Shown here: in pieces, positions 56,968 through 64,000 of the stretch
How the letters are laid out: every line of letters begins with the position of its first letter
Position numbering within the stretch: position 1 is the first letter of the stretch
Notes under the pieces: model-generated
What the model was told of the DNA's origin: nothing
What the model saw: only the letters and a program-made list of their open reading frames with translations
Databases searched by the model: none
Source: Pseudomonadota bacterium
GTDB lineage: Bacteria; Pseudomonadota; Alphaproteobacteria; JACQOE01
Reading direction: 5' to 3'
DNA length: 64,000 bases
NCBI GenBank assembly: GCA_016202695.1
Contig: JACQOE010000066.1
Span: 1-64,000 of the forward strand
Made by a program: the position numbers and the translations under genes

Positions 56968-58467
56968 ATGTTCGACACCGCGGATCTCGAACACAGGATC
57001 GACAAGGCGGGCTACCGTCGCGAGGAGCCCGAGCTCCGCGAGGCGCTGCTCAACGCCCAGTACGACCTCATGCGCGACGGCCGCTTCGCGGTGCTGATCC
57101 TGATCGCCGGGGTCGAGGGGGCGGGCAAGGGCGAAACCGTCAACCTGCTCAACTCGTGGATGGATCCGCGGCACATCCAGGTGAGCGGCTTCGGACTGCC
57201 GAGCGACGAGGAGCGCGAGCGCCCGCCGATGTGGCGCTTCTGGCGGGCGCTGCCGCCGAAGGGTAAGATCGGCATCTTCTTCGGCGGCTGGCACACCGAG
57301 CCGATCCTCGCCCGCGCGGCCGGCGACATCGGCGCCGGCGAGTTCTCGCGGCGCATCGACGAGGTGCTGCGCTTCGAGCGCATGCTGGCCGACGAGGGCC
57401 TGCTGCTGCTGAAGTTCTGGTTCCACCTCTCCAAGGCGCAGCAGAAGACGCGCCTGAAGGAGCTCGAGAAGAGCCCGAAGACGCGCTGGCGGGTGACCAG
57501 GACGGACTGGAACCTCTATCGCCAGTACGACAGCTTCGCCAAGGTGTGCGAGCCGTTCCTGCGCAAGACCTCGACCGGCGAGGCGCCGTGGCTGATCGTG
57601 CCCGGCGCCGACCCGAACTATCGCGCGCTCTCGGTCGGCCGCCAGATCCTGGCCGCGCTTCGCGCGCGGCTCGACCGGCCCGCCGCCGCACCGATGGCCG
57701 AGCGCGATCCGCCCCTCCTGCCGGCCCTCGACAACCTCACCGTGCTCCGCGCGCTCAAGCTCGACCGGCCGCTGGCGAAGGAGGACTACGAGCGCGGGCT
57801 GGAGAAGTGGCAGGGGCGGCTCAACGGGCTGGCGCGCGATCCCCGCTTTCGCCGGATCGCGGTGGTCGCGGTGTTCGAGGGCAACGACGCCGCCGGCAAG
57901 GGGAGCGCGATCCGCCGCGTGACCGGGGCGCTGGACGCGCGCCATTACCAGACCGTCCCGGTCGCGGCCCCCAGCGAGGAGGAGCGCGCGCAGCCCTATC
58001 TTTGGCGCTTCTGGCGCCACGTCCCCCGCCGCGGCTTTGTCACCATCTTCGACCGCTCGTGGTACGGGCGGGTGCTGGTCGAGCGGGTGGAGGGATTCTG
58101 CGCCGAGGCCGACTGGAAGCGCGCCTACACCGAGATCAACGACTTCGAGGAGCAGCTTACCCGCCACGGCGTGGTGGTGGCGAAATTCTGGCTGGCGATC
58201 GGCAAGGACGAGCAGATGAGGCGCTTCAAGGCCCGCGAGGAGACCGCCTTCAAGCGCTTCAAGATCACGCCCGAGGACTGGCGCAACCGCGAGAAGTGGG
58301 ACGCCTACGAGGCGGCGGTGTGCGACATGGTCGACCGCACCTCGACCGACGTCGCGCCCTGGACCCTGGTCGAGGCGAACAACAAGTATTTCGCCCGGAT
58401 CAAGGTGCTGAAGACCCTGTGCAAGGCGATCGAGCAGGCCCTCGGCCGGGTGAAGGACGGCGGGTAG
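56968..58467 (+). CDS. pap: Polyphosphate:AMP phosphotransferase (two fused PPK2 domains)
   Basis: Phosphorylates AMP to ADP with polyphosphate. 499 residues made of two PPK2 domains: N-terminal (about 12-235) with P-loop LIAGVEGAGKGETVNLLNSW, and C-terminal (about 265-495) with VAVFEGNDAAGKGSAIRRVT, lid RFWRHVPRRG and FDRSWYGRVLVERVEGF. In known Pap proteins the C-terminal domain is the active one; the N-terminal half lacks the DRSWYxR motif (reads FGGWHTEP), consistent with that. A decayed copy of its 3' end lies at 59776. Confidence 0.93.
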   Translation: MFDTADLEHRIDKAGYRREEPELREALLNAQYDLMRDGRFAVLILIAGVEGAGKGETVNLLNSWMDPRHIQVSGFGLPSDEERERPPMWRFWRALPPKGKIGIFFGGWHTEPILARAAGDIGAGEFSRRIDEVLRFERMLADEGLLLLKFWFHLSKAQQKTRLKELEKSPKTRWRVTRTDWNLYRQYDSFAKVCEPFLRKTSTGEAPWLIVPGADPNYRALSVGRQILAALRARLDRPAAAPMAERDPPLLPALDNLTVLRALKLDRPLAKEDYERGLEKWQGRLNGLARDPRFRRIAVVAVFEGNDAAGKGSAIRRVTGALDARHYQTVPVAAPSEEERAQPYLWRFWRHVPRRGFVTIFDRSWYGRVLVERVEGFCAEADWKRAYTEINDFEEQLTRHGVVVAKFWLAIGKDEQMRRFKAREETAFKRFKITPEDWRNREKWDAYEAAVCDMVDRTSTDVAPWTLVEANNKYFARIKVLKTLCKAIEQALGRVKDGG

Positions 58468-58700
58468 GGGAGGCGGGAGGCGGCGCCGGATGGCGCGGCC
58501 GGCTTCGAGCCTTCGCCGCCAACGCCGTGCCGCGTCGACACGGGTCGTGTCGGCGCGGGCCTCGGGCGCCCGCCCGGCCCCAAGAACCGGTCGGTCCCGT
58601 TCAAGGCACCGGATCGGATCGATGGCATCGCGCGCCATGACCGGATATGTTCAGGGTTACCGCCGGGGCCACCTGGGAAACGTCGGCTGGACCCACCGTC

Positions 58701-59768
58701 ATGAGCACCGTTCTGGTTCTGGGTGCCGGCAAGATCGGCGTCGCCGTCGCCGAGTTCCTGGCCGCCACCGACGACTATGAGGTGACGCTCGCCGATGGCG
58801 ACGCGACCGCGGTCCAGACGCGCCCGCGCTCGCCCATGGCGCACCGGGTCCTGGATGCGACCGACGGCAGGGCGCTGCGCCAGGCGCTCGCGGGCCAGGA
58901 CGTGGTGATCAGCGCCCTGCCGTTCTTCCTCAATCCCGAGGTGGCGCGGGCGGCGCGCGACTGCGGGGTCCACTACTTCGACCTGACCGAGGACGTGAAG
59001 ACGGCCAAGGCCGCCCGCGAGTGCGCCGAGGGCGCGGACACCGTCTTCGTCTCCCAGTGCGGGCTCGCGCCCGGCTTCGTCTCCATCGTCGCCTACCACC
59101 TGTTCAAGAAGTTCGACGAGGCCATCGACGTGAGCCTCCGCGTCGGGGCCCTGCCCCAGTACCCCAGCAACACGTTGAAATACAACCTGACCTGGAGCAC
59201 CGACGGCCTCATCAACGAGTACTGCAACCCCTGCGAGGCGATTCACGAGGGCGAGCTTCGCCAGCTCCTGGCGCTCGAGGGGCTGGAGCACTTCTCCCTC
59301 GACGGCACCGACTACGAGGCCTTCAGCACCTCGGGCGGCGTCGGCAGCCTGTGCGAGACGCTGCTCGGCAAGGTCCAGAACCTCAACTACAAGACCATCC
59401 GTTACCCGGGCCACCGCGACCTGGTGTGGATGCTGGTCCGCGACCTCAAGCTGGCCGAGCACCGCAAGACCTTCAAGGAGCTGATCGAGTACGGCATCCC
59501 GGTGACGCGCCAGGACGTGGTGCTGATCTTCGTCAGCGTCACCGGCATGCGCGGCGACCTCTTCACCCAGGAGACCTTCGCCAAGAAGATTTACGGCGAT
59601 CGGGAGGACGCGGGCTGGAGCGCGATCCAGAAGACCACCGCCGCCGCGGTCTGCGCCATGGTCGATCTGCACCGCGAGGGCAAGCTGCCGAGGAAGGGCT
59701 TCGTCCGTCAGGAGGAGGTCGACTTCGACGCCTTTGTCGCCAACCGCTTCGGCAGGGTCTACGCCTGA
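58701..59768 (+). CDS. Saccharopine dehydrogenase family protein
   Basis: 355 residues from the ATG at 58701. NAD(P)-binding start STVLVLGAGKIGVAVAEFLA, then VVISALPFFLNPEVARAARD, YFDLTEDVKTAKAAREC, QCGLAPGFVSIVAYHLF, and a substrate domain with QYPSNTLKYNLTWSTDGLIN. Like LYS9/saccharopine reductase and lysine 6-dehydrogenase relatives; acts on an amino-acid imine, exact substrate unknown. No clear ribosome site; an upstream ATG at 58647 is possible. The region 58468-58700 before it has no gene. Confidence 0.85.
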   Translation: MSTVLVLGAGKIGVAVAEFLAATDDYEVTLADGDATAVQTRPRSPMAHRVLDATDGRALRQALAGQDVVISALPFFLNPEVARAARDCGVHYFDLTEDVKTAKAARECAEGADTVFVSQCGLAPGFVSIVAYHLFKKFDEAIDVSLRVGALPQYPSNTLKYNLTWSTDGLINEYCNPCEAIHEGELRQLLALEGLEHFSLDGTDYEAFSTSGGVGSLCETLLGKVQNLNYKTIRYPGHRDLVWMLVRDLKLAEHRKTFKELIEYGIPVTRQDVVLIFVSVTGMRGDLFTQETFAKKIYGDREDAGWSAIQKTTAAAVCAMVDLHREGKLPRKGFVRQEEVDFDAFVANRFGRVYA

Positions 59769-59775
59769 GGCGGCG

Positions 59776-59883
59776 GGGAGCCTGGTCGCGGCGAACGACG
59801 GGCGCGTCGCCCGGACCAGGGTCCTGAAGACGCCGCGCCGGGCGATCGGGCAGGCCCTCGATGGGGCGGCGGCCGGCGGGTAA
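59776..59883 (+). pseudogene. Decayed duplicate of the pap 3' end
   Basis: Translated in frame up to the TAA at 59881, this stretch aligns without gaps to the last residues of Pap (58368-58467). From the shared Leu-Val on, 16 of 32 residues agree (VLKT, AI.QAL and the final GG), ending at the same place. DNA similarity continues past both stops (taggggaggcgg and taagggagacga). There is no start or upstream part. Apparently a remnant of a second pap copy or of a tandem duplication that once spanned the dehydrogenase gene. Confidence 0.7.
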
Positions 59884-59919
59884 GGGAGACGAGCGGCGGC
59901 GGGCCTGCGCGGCCCGAAT

Positions 59920-60270
59920 TCACCGGTTCTCGTGCATCCACGAGCGGATGATCGCCGCCGCCTCCTCGGGGTGCTTGTCGACCACGTTGGCGATCTTGCG
60001 CACCGAGGAGTCCTTGACCTTCCCCTCGATGCGGCTGATGTCGATCAGCACCCCCTCGTCCACCGAGTCCTCCATCAGGATCGCGGCCTGGGCGGCCGGC
60101 AGCGGCGGCGGCGCCTCGAGACTGTCGCTCGGCCGCGGGAGCGCGCCCTGCCCCTCCCTCCGGGCGGCGGCGCCGGACCTGAAGACGCTCGTCACCAGCG
60201 GCCTGACCACCAGCAGGATCGCGAGAAGCGCGACGATCCCGAGGACGACGACCTCTACGACCCTTCCCAT
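59920..60270 (-). CDS. Single-span protein resembling the FliF C-terminal tail
   Basis: 116 residues. N-terminal membrane helix (VVEVVVLGIVALLAILLVVR), Pro-rich linker, then a C-terminal helical part EGKVKDSSVRKIANVVDKHP and EEAAAIIRSWMHE. The arrangement and the last motif resemble the end of the flagellar MS-ring protein FliF, where the membrane helix and the tail that binds FliG are found. No other flagellar gene is in the window. Family assignment is by eye. Overlaps nothing; 19 bp from the HD gene upstream of it. Confidence 0.65.
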   Translation of the reverse strand: MGRVVEVVVLGIVALLAILLVVRPLVTSVFRSGAAARREGQGALPRPSDSLEAPPPLPAAQAAILMEDSVDEGVLIDISRIEGKVKDSSVRKIANVVDKHPEEAAAIIRSWMHENR

Positions 60271-60289
60271 GGCTTCCCTCGCCTGGGGA

Positions 60290-60931
60290 CTAGAATAGCC
60301 GACCTCGGCCGGGGCCGCGACTCTCGATCGGCTGTGCCTCCCGCGCCGGCAGCGCGGCCGACAGCACCCGGAAGCGTGCGAGGAAGCGGTCCCGGGCCTC
60401 GTCCGGCGGCCAGGGCCTGACCGCCACCGCCTTGATCCAGCGCGGCCGGCCGAAGATGCGCGCGGCTTCCGCTCCGCCGAACCCGGCGATCCTCACCGCC
60501 TCGAAATAGGTCGCCGCCCGGTCGGCGCGCTTGACCAGGTCCCGGACCGAGGCGGGAAGGGCGGGCGGAAGCCCGAAGCGCATGTGGATGGCGCGGGTGA
60601 GCCGCGCCTCGAACTCCTTGTAGTCGAGCCCCACCGCCGCCTTGAAGGGGCTGATCAGGTCGCCGATCACGTACTCCGGCGCGTCGTGCAGGAGCGCCGC
60701 GAGGCGCCACGCCACCGGCGCCCTGGGGCTGAGGCGGCCGATGAGGTCCTCGACCAGCAGGCAATGCTGCGCCACCGAGAACGCGGCGCTGCCCGCGGTC
60801 TGCCCGTTCCATCGCGCCACCCGCGAGAGGCCGAGCGCGATGTCGGCGATCTCGATGTCGAGCGGCGAGGGATCGATGAGGTCGAGCCGCCGCCCGCTCA
60901 GCATTCGCTGCCAGGCCCGCATCGCCGCCAT
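60290..60931 (-). CDS. HD-domain phosphohydrolase (YfbR-like)
   Basis: 213 residues. MLSGRRLDLIDPSPLDIEI start, then His in SVAQHCLLV, the HD pair in LAALLHDAPEYVIGDLISPF, and a distal Asp in VKRADRAATYFEA. Related to the 5'-deoxynucleotidase YfbR group, so a nucleotide phosphatase is likely; substrate unknown. Upstream of the FliF-tail-like gene in the same direction. Confidence 0.85.
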   Translation of the reverse strand: MAAMRAWQRMLSGRRLDLIDPSPLDIEIADIALGLSRVARWNGQTAGSAAFSVAQHCLLVEDLIGRLSPRAPVAWRLAALLHDAPEYVIGDLISPFKAAVGLDYKEFEARLTRAIHMRFGLPPALPASVRDLVKRADRAATYFEAVRIAGFGGAEAARIFGRPRWIKAVAVRPWPPDEARDRFLARFRVLSAALPAREAQPIESRGPGRGRLF

Positions 60932-61128
60932 TGCCGCACCTCGACCGCCCTGCCCCGCCCGCCGGCCGCGGGTTGGGCGGGCGGCGACGGGATTATGCCC
61001 CGCGGCGCCGACGGGGGAAGCGGGAATGTCCGCGCCCGCGGGAACGCGAGCATAGCGCAGGCGTCAGCGGCGCACGCAAACCCATCGGATCGAGAACACC
61101 GCCCGCGTCGCCGTGATCGTCGGGTCGG

Positions 61129-64000
61129 TCAGAAGAGCGCGAGCTGGCGCTCGGGCTCCCTCGTCCGGCGCGCGGCCGTGCGGCTCACGTTGAGAAGCCC
61201 GGCCTCGATGTCGCGCAGGTAGGGCGAGGGCGGGAGCGCGCGCACCGCCCCCTGCCACGCCCGGCGCTCGGCGCGGGTCAGGATCAGGTGGTCCTTGGCC
61301 CGGGTCATGCCGACGTAGAGGAGGCGGCGCTCCTCGGCGAGGTCGTCCGCCGCGCGGGAGCCGAAGCGCAAGGGCAGCACCCCGTCCTCGAGCCCGACGA
61401 TGAACACCACCGGGAACTCCAGCCCCTTCGCCGCGTGGAGCGTGAGGAGCGAGATCGCGTCGGCGCGCGGGTCCCAGCCGTCGGCGGCGCTGGCGAGGCG
61501 GACGGTATCCGCGAACCGATCGCGGTCGTCGCAGCAGCCCTCGGCGATCACCGCCAGGCGTTGCAGCGCCGCCTCGATCGCCGTCGGCGCGAGCGCGCCG
61601 CCCGGGGCCGCGAGCGAGTCCGCCGCCCGGGCGAGGCGGACGCCGAGCGGAAGCGAGCCGCCTCCGTCCGGCTCCCTCCCGAGCGCGGCCATCAGCGCCT
61701 TCACCGCGGCATCGTCGGCGAGGCGGTCGTGCGAGTGCCGGCGGAACGGCATCCCCGACCGGGCCAGCGCCTCGGCAAGCGCGGGCGCCAGGGCCTCGGC
61801 CCGGTAGAGGACGGCGAAGTCGGAGAAGGAGAGGCGCGCCCCGGCCCCCGCGCCGCGACCCGAGTCGATCGAGAAGAAGCTGTGGCCGCCGATCAGCCGC
61901 TCGATCGTCTGGACCACGAACTCGGCCTCGGCGCGGTCGCTCCGTGCGCCGTGGATGGCGATCCGCTCGGGGCTTTCGCGGAGCGCCTCGGCGAGGGTCT
62001 CGGGGGGCCGCGCCGCGGCCATGACCTGGGCGGACGCCGCGACGATCGTGCCGATGGAGCGATAGTTGCGGGTGAGGCGGGCCACCGTCGCGCCCGGGTA
62101 GTCCATGGAGAACCCGGCGAAGCAGGACGGATCGGCGCCACGGAAGCCGTAGATCGCCTGATCGGCGTCGCCGATGACGCAGAGGTTGGCCCCGGCCGGC
62201 GCGAGGAGGCGAAGGAGGCCGTACTGCCGGCGGTCCACGTCCTGGAACTCGTCGACCGAGACGAAGGGATACCGCTTGCGGTAGAGGGCGGCGAGCGCGG
62301 GCTCGGACTCCAGCGCGCGGAGCGCGAGGCCGACGAGATCGTCGAGGTCTACCCAGTTCCTGCGCGCCATCGCCCGCCGGTAGGCGCCGAGCGTCTCGGC
62401 CGCCCCGTCGCCCGCCGGCGATCCGGTGCGCCCGGCGAGCGAGATCGCGCGCAAGTGCGCCCGCGCCGTGCGCTCGGAAACCCCCAGGGTCTCGGCCAAC
62501 AGGGCCGCGCACGCCCCCTCGTCGGCGATCTCGAAGCCGCGATTGAGCCCGGCGGCCCCCGGGTGCTCGCGGAGGATGGCGAGGCCGAGCGAGTGGAAGG
62601 TGTGGACGGGTACGCGCGGCGCCTCCCTCGGCAGGAGCGCGGCCAGCCGCTCCGCCATCTCGGCCGCCGCCCGGCGGGTGAAGGTGAGGGCGAGGCAGCC
62701 CTCCGGGGCCACGCCGTGATCGGCGATGAGGTGGGCGATGCGGTGGGTGAGGGTGCGGGTCTTACCCGAGCCGGGGCCGGCGACGATGAGGAGCGGGCCG
62801 CGAACGTGAGCCGCGGCCGCGCGCTGCTCGTCGTCGAGCCCGGCGAGGAGCGGCGCGATCCCGGTGGCGGAAGCGTCGCGGGGCGCGCGGGCCGGGCGCG
62901 GGGCCGGAGCGGCTTCGTCGTCGGCGGCATCCGGGGCGGCGGAGTTGGCGGCGGCGGGCTCCGGTCCGGGTGCGGCCGCAGGCGGGAGGTCGAAAAGAAG
63001 ACCGCCCGCCCGCATGTCGCGAAGCTCGGCGTCGTCGAACAGCCGGATGACGCCGTACTCGCCGTCGTAGCCCGCCTCGCGGCTTACCTTGCCGGCGCGA
63101 AGCCGGGCGATCGCCTCGGCGAGGACCGCCGAGCCCGCGCGGGCGATGTCGTCGACGGCCACCGCCTCGAGGATCGCGAGCTCCGGGCCGAGGGCGGCGG
63201 TGATCCGGCCGTACTCGGCCCCCACCCGCCGGCTCGCCGGCCCGGCGCCGGCGATCTCGGACAGGATCTCGGGGAGCGGCACGAGGCTGAGGAGTGCCCC
63301 CGCGGTCGCCGGCGGCGCCGCCCGATCCGCGCCCCGGTCGGCGAGGGACTCGACCCGGTGCATGACGCCGACCGTGATCGGCTGGCCGCAGACCGGGCAG
63401 CGCCCGCGCTCCGCCTTCGTCTGTTCGGGGGTCAGCCGCACCCCGCACTTGCGGTGGCCGTCGAGGTGGTACTTGCCCTCCTCGGGGAAGAACTCGACCG
63501 TGCCGACATAGCCCTCGCCGCTCTCCAGCGCCTTGCGGATGGCGAAGTAGTCGAGGTCGGCATCGAACAGGGTCGCCTCGCGGCCGAGTTTGGGCGGCGA
63601 GTGGGCGTCGGAGTTGGAGACGAGGCGATAACGGTCGAGCGCCGAGACCCGCCAGTTCATCGGCGGATCGGAGGAGAGGCCGGTCTCCAGCGCGAAGATG
63701 TGGGGGCTGAGATCGCCGTAGCACTCGACGATCGAGTCGAAGCCCGAGCGCGAGCCGAGCGCCGCGAACCAGGGGGTCCAGATGTGGGCCGGCACCAGGT
63801 AGGCGTCCGGGCTCGACTCGATCGTGATCTCCAGGAGATCGCGCGAATCGAGGCCGAGGATCGGGCGGCCGTCGGCGCCGAGGTTGCCGATCCGCGAAAG
63901 GCGCGCGATCAGCCGGTCGGCGGCGGCGAAGTCGGGGACGTAGATCAGGTGGTGGATCTTCCGGGTGAGATCGCCCTTCTTGTAGATGGTCGAGATCTCG
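61129..64000 (-). CDS. EndoQ-like PHP endonuclease fused to a UvrD/Rep-type helicase (N-terminus outside window)
   Basis: Open at the right edge; at least 957 codons visible. The first about 235 visible residues are the C-terminal part of a PHP nuclease of the EndoQ/TIGR00375 type: HHLIYVPDFAAADRLIARL, PAHIWTPWFAALGSRSGFDS, SNSDAHSPPKLGREATLFD, GTVEFFPEEGKYHLDGHRKC and a zinc-finger CPVCGQPITVGVMHRVESLA. After an Ala/Pro linker comes a full SF1A helicase: motif I AGPGSGKTRTLTHRI, Ia TFTRRAAAEMAERL, II VSVDEFQDVD, III IGDADQAIYGFRGAD, IV LTRNYRS, V LTLHAAKGLEFPVVF, VI LLYVGMTRAKDHL. It ends EPERQLALF, a possible beta-clamp-binding peptide. EndoQ cuts 5' of deaminated bases, so this looks like a one-polypeptide repair enzyme. 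Confidence 0.9.
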   Translation of the reverse strand, partial: EISTIYKKGDLTRKIHHLIYVPDFAAADRLIARLSRIGNLGADGRPILGLDSRDLLEITIESSPDAYLVPAHIWTPWFAALGSRSGFDSIVECYGDLSPHIFALETGLSSDPPMNWRVSALDRYRLVSNSDAHSPPKLGREATLFDADLDYFAIRKALESGEGYVGTVEFFPEEGKYHLDGHRKCGVRLTPEQTKAERGRCPVCGQPITVGVMHRVESLADRGADRAAPPATAGALLSLVPLPEILSEIAGAGPASRRVGAEYGRITAALGPELAILEAVAVDDIARAGSAVLAEAIARLRAGKVSREAGYDGEYGVIRLFDDAELRDMRAGGLLFDLPPAAAPGPEPAAANSAAPDAADDEAAPAPRPARAPRDASATGIAPLLAGLDDEQRAAAAHVRGPLLIVAGPGSGKTRTLTHRIAHLIADHGVAPEGCLALTFTRRAAAEMAERLAALLPREAPRVPVHTFHSLGLAILREHPGAAGLNRGFEIADEGACAALLAETLGVSERTARAHLRAISLAGRTGSPAGDGAAETLGAYRRAMARRNWVDLDDLVGLALRALESEPALAALYRKRYPFVSVDEFQDVDRRQYGLLRLLAPAGANLCVIGDADQAIYGFRGADPSCFAGFSMDYPGATVARLTRNYRSIGTIVAASAQVMAAARPPETLAEALRESPERIAIHGARSDRAEAEFVVQTIERLIGGHSFFSIDSGRGAGAGARLSFSDFAVLYRAEALAPALAEALARSGMPFRRHSHDRLADDAAVKALMAALGREPDGGGSLPLGVRLARAADSLAAPGGALAPTAIEAALQRLAVIAEGCCDDRDRFADTVRLASAADGWDPRADAISLLTLHAAKGLEFPVVFIVGLEDGVLPLRFGSRAADDLAEERRLLYVGMTRAKDHLILTRAERRAWQGAVRALPPSPYLRDIEAGLLNVSRTAARRTREPERQLALF

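Noticed and set aside
58468-58700. Possible small gene between pap and the dehydrogenase gene
   Set aside because: Short frames only, no ribosome site, no motif; likely leader or decayed sequence.

Overview
The window is very GC-rich (about 70% by eye, not computed), densely coding chromosomal DNA. Gene order points to an alphaproteobacterium of the Rhodospirillales/Azospirillum-like kind. The markers are a class I fructose-bisphosphate aldolase, thiE, efp and suhB next to gap and tkt; a 6S RNA between zapA and a 5-formyl-THF cyclo-ligase gene; a long ruvCAB-ybgC-tolQRAB-pal-cpoB-tilS-ftsH-folP-glmM-thiD run; hisZ-purA next to serC-serA; and an RpoH-type sigma factor. No phage, plasmid, CRISPR or rRNA gene was seen. 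One tRNA gene (Glu, CTC) and one 6S RNA are present.

Layout. 1-1453 (minus): truncated membrane class III adenylate/guanylate cyclase. 1870-4789: rpmE (minus), a small zinc-ribbon protein, a cold-shock protein, infA and a DEAD-box RNA helicase, forming a translation/cold-shock neighbourhood. 4961-6817: ABC exporter half-transporter. 6836-10412 (minus): OmpA-like, MotA/TolQ-like and MotB-like genes, a non-flagellar peptidoglycan-linked ion-channel set. 10520-17366 (minus): suhB, efp, thiE, fbaB, an unknown ORF, gap and tkt (central carbon metabolism; no pgk here). 17611-19882: DUF4164-like, zapA, 6S RNA, fau, YmdB-like phosphoesterase. 20016-23448: yebC, ruvC, ruvA, ruvB, ybgC. 23497-29314: the Tol-Pal envelope machine. 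29324-36984: tilS, ftsH, folP, glmM, thiD, PhzF-like. 37226-40621: large secreted SBBP/DUF11 protein. 40694-45036 (minus): a seven-gene periplasmic cluster resembling copper-handling loci (SCO, TlpA-like thioredoxin, Met- and Cys-rich small proteins, BNR propeller). 45285-50624: serC, serA, hisZ, purA. 50749-53394: a pseudokinase and a small membrane protein. 53449-56674: rpoH (minus), rluD (minus), DUF6476, and a JAMM-rhodanese fusion. 56763-60931: tRNA-Glu, pap (double PPK2), a saccharopine dehydrogenase-like gene, a decayed copy of the pap 3' end, a FliF-tail-like small protein and an HD hydrolase. 61129-end (minus): an EndoQ-like PHP nuclease fused to a UvrD-type helicase, cut by the window edge.

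The most striking observations are an about 270-bp inverted-repeat (MITE-like) element inserted in frame inside the signal-peptide region of tolB; the EndoQ-UvrD fusion; the tail-anchored pseudokinase with a membrane partner; the JAMM-rhodanese fusion; a relic of the pap 3' end downstream of the next gene; and an intrinsic-terminator-like hairpin lying inside the first codons of the long folP reading frame. Most of the window is ordinary housekeeping DNA. I did not find a multi-gene system that is clearly new; the best candidates are the pseudokinase pair and the periplasmic metal cluster.
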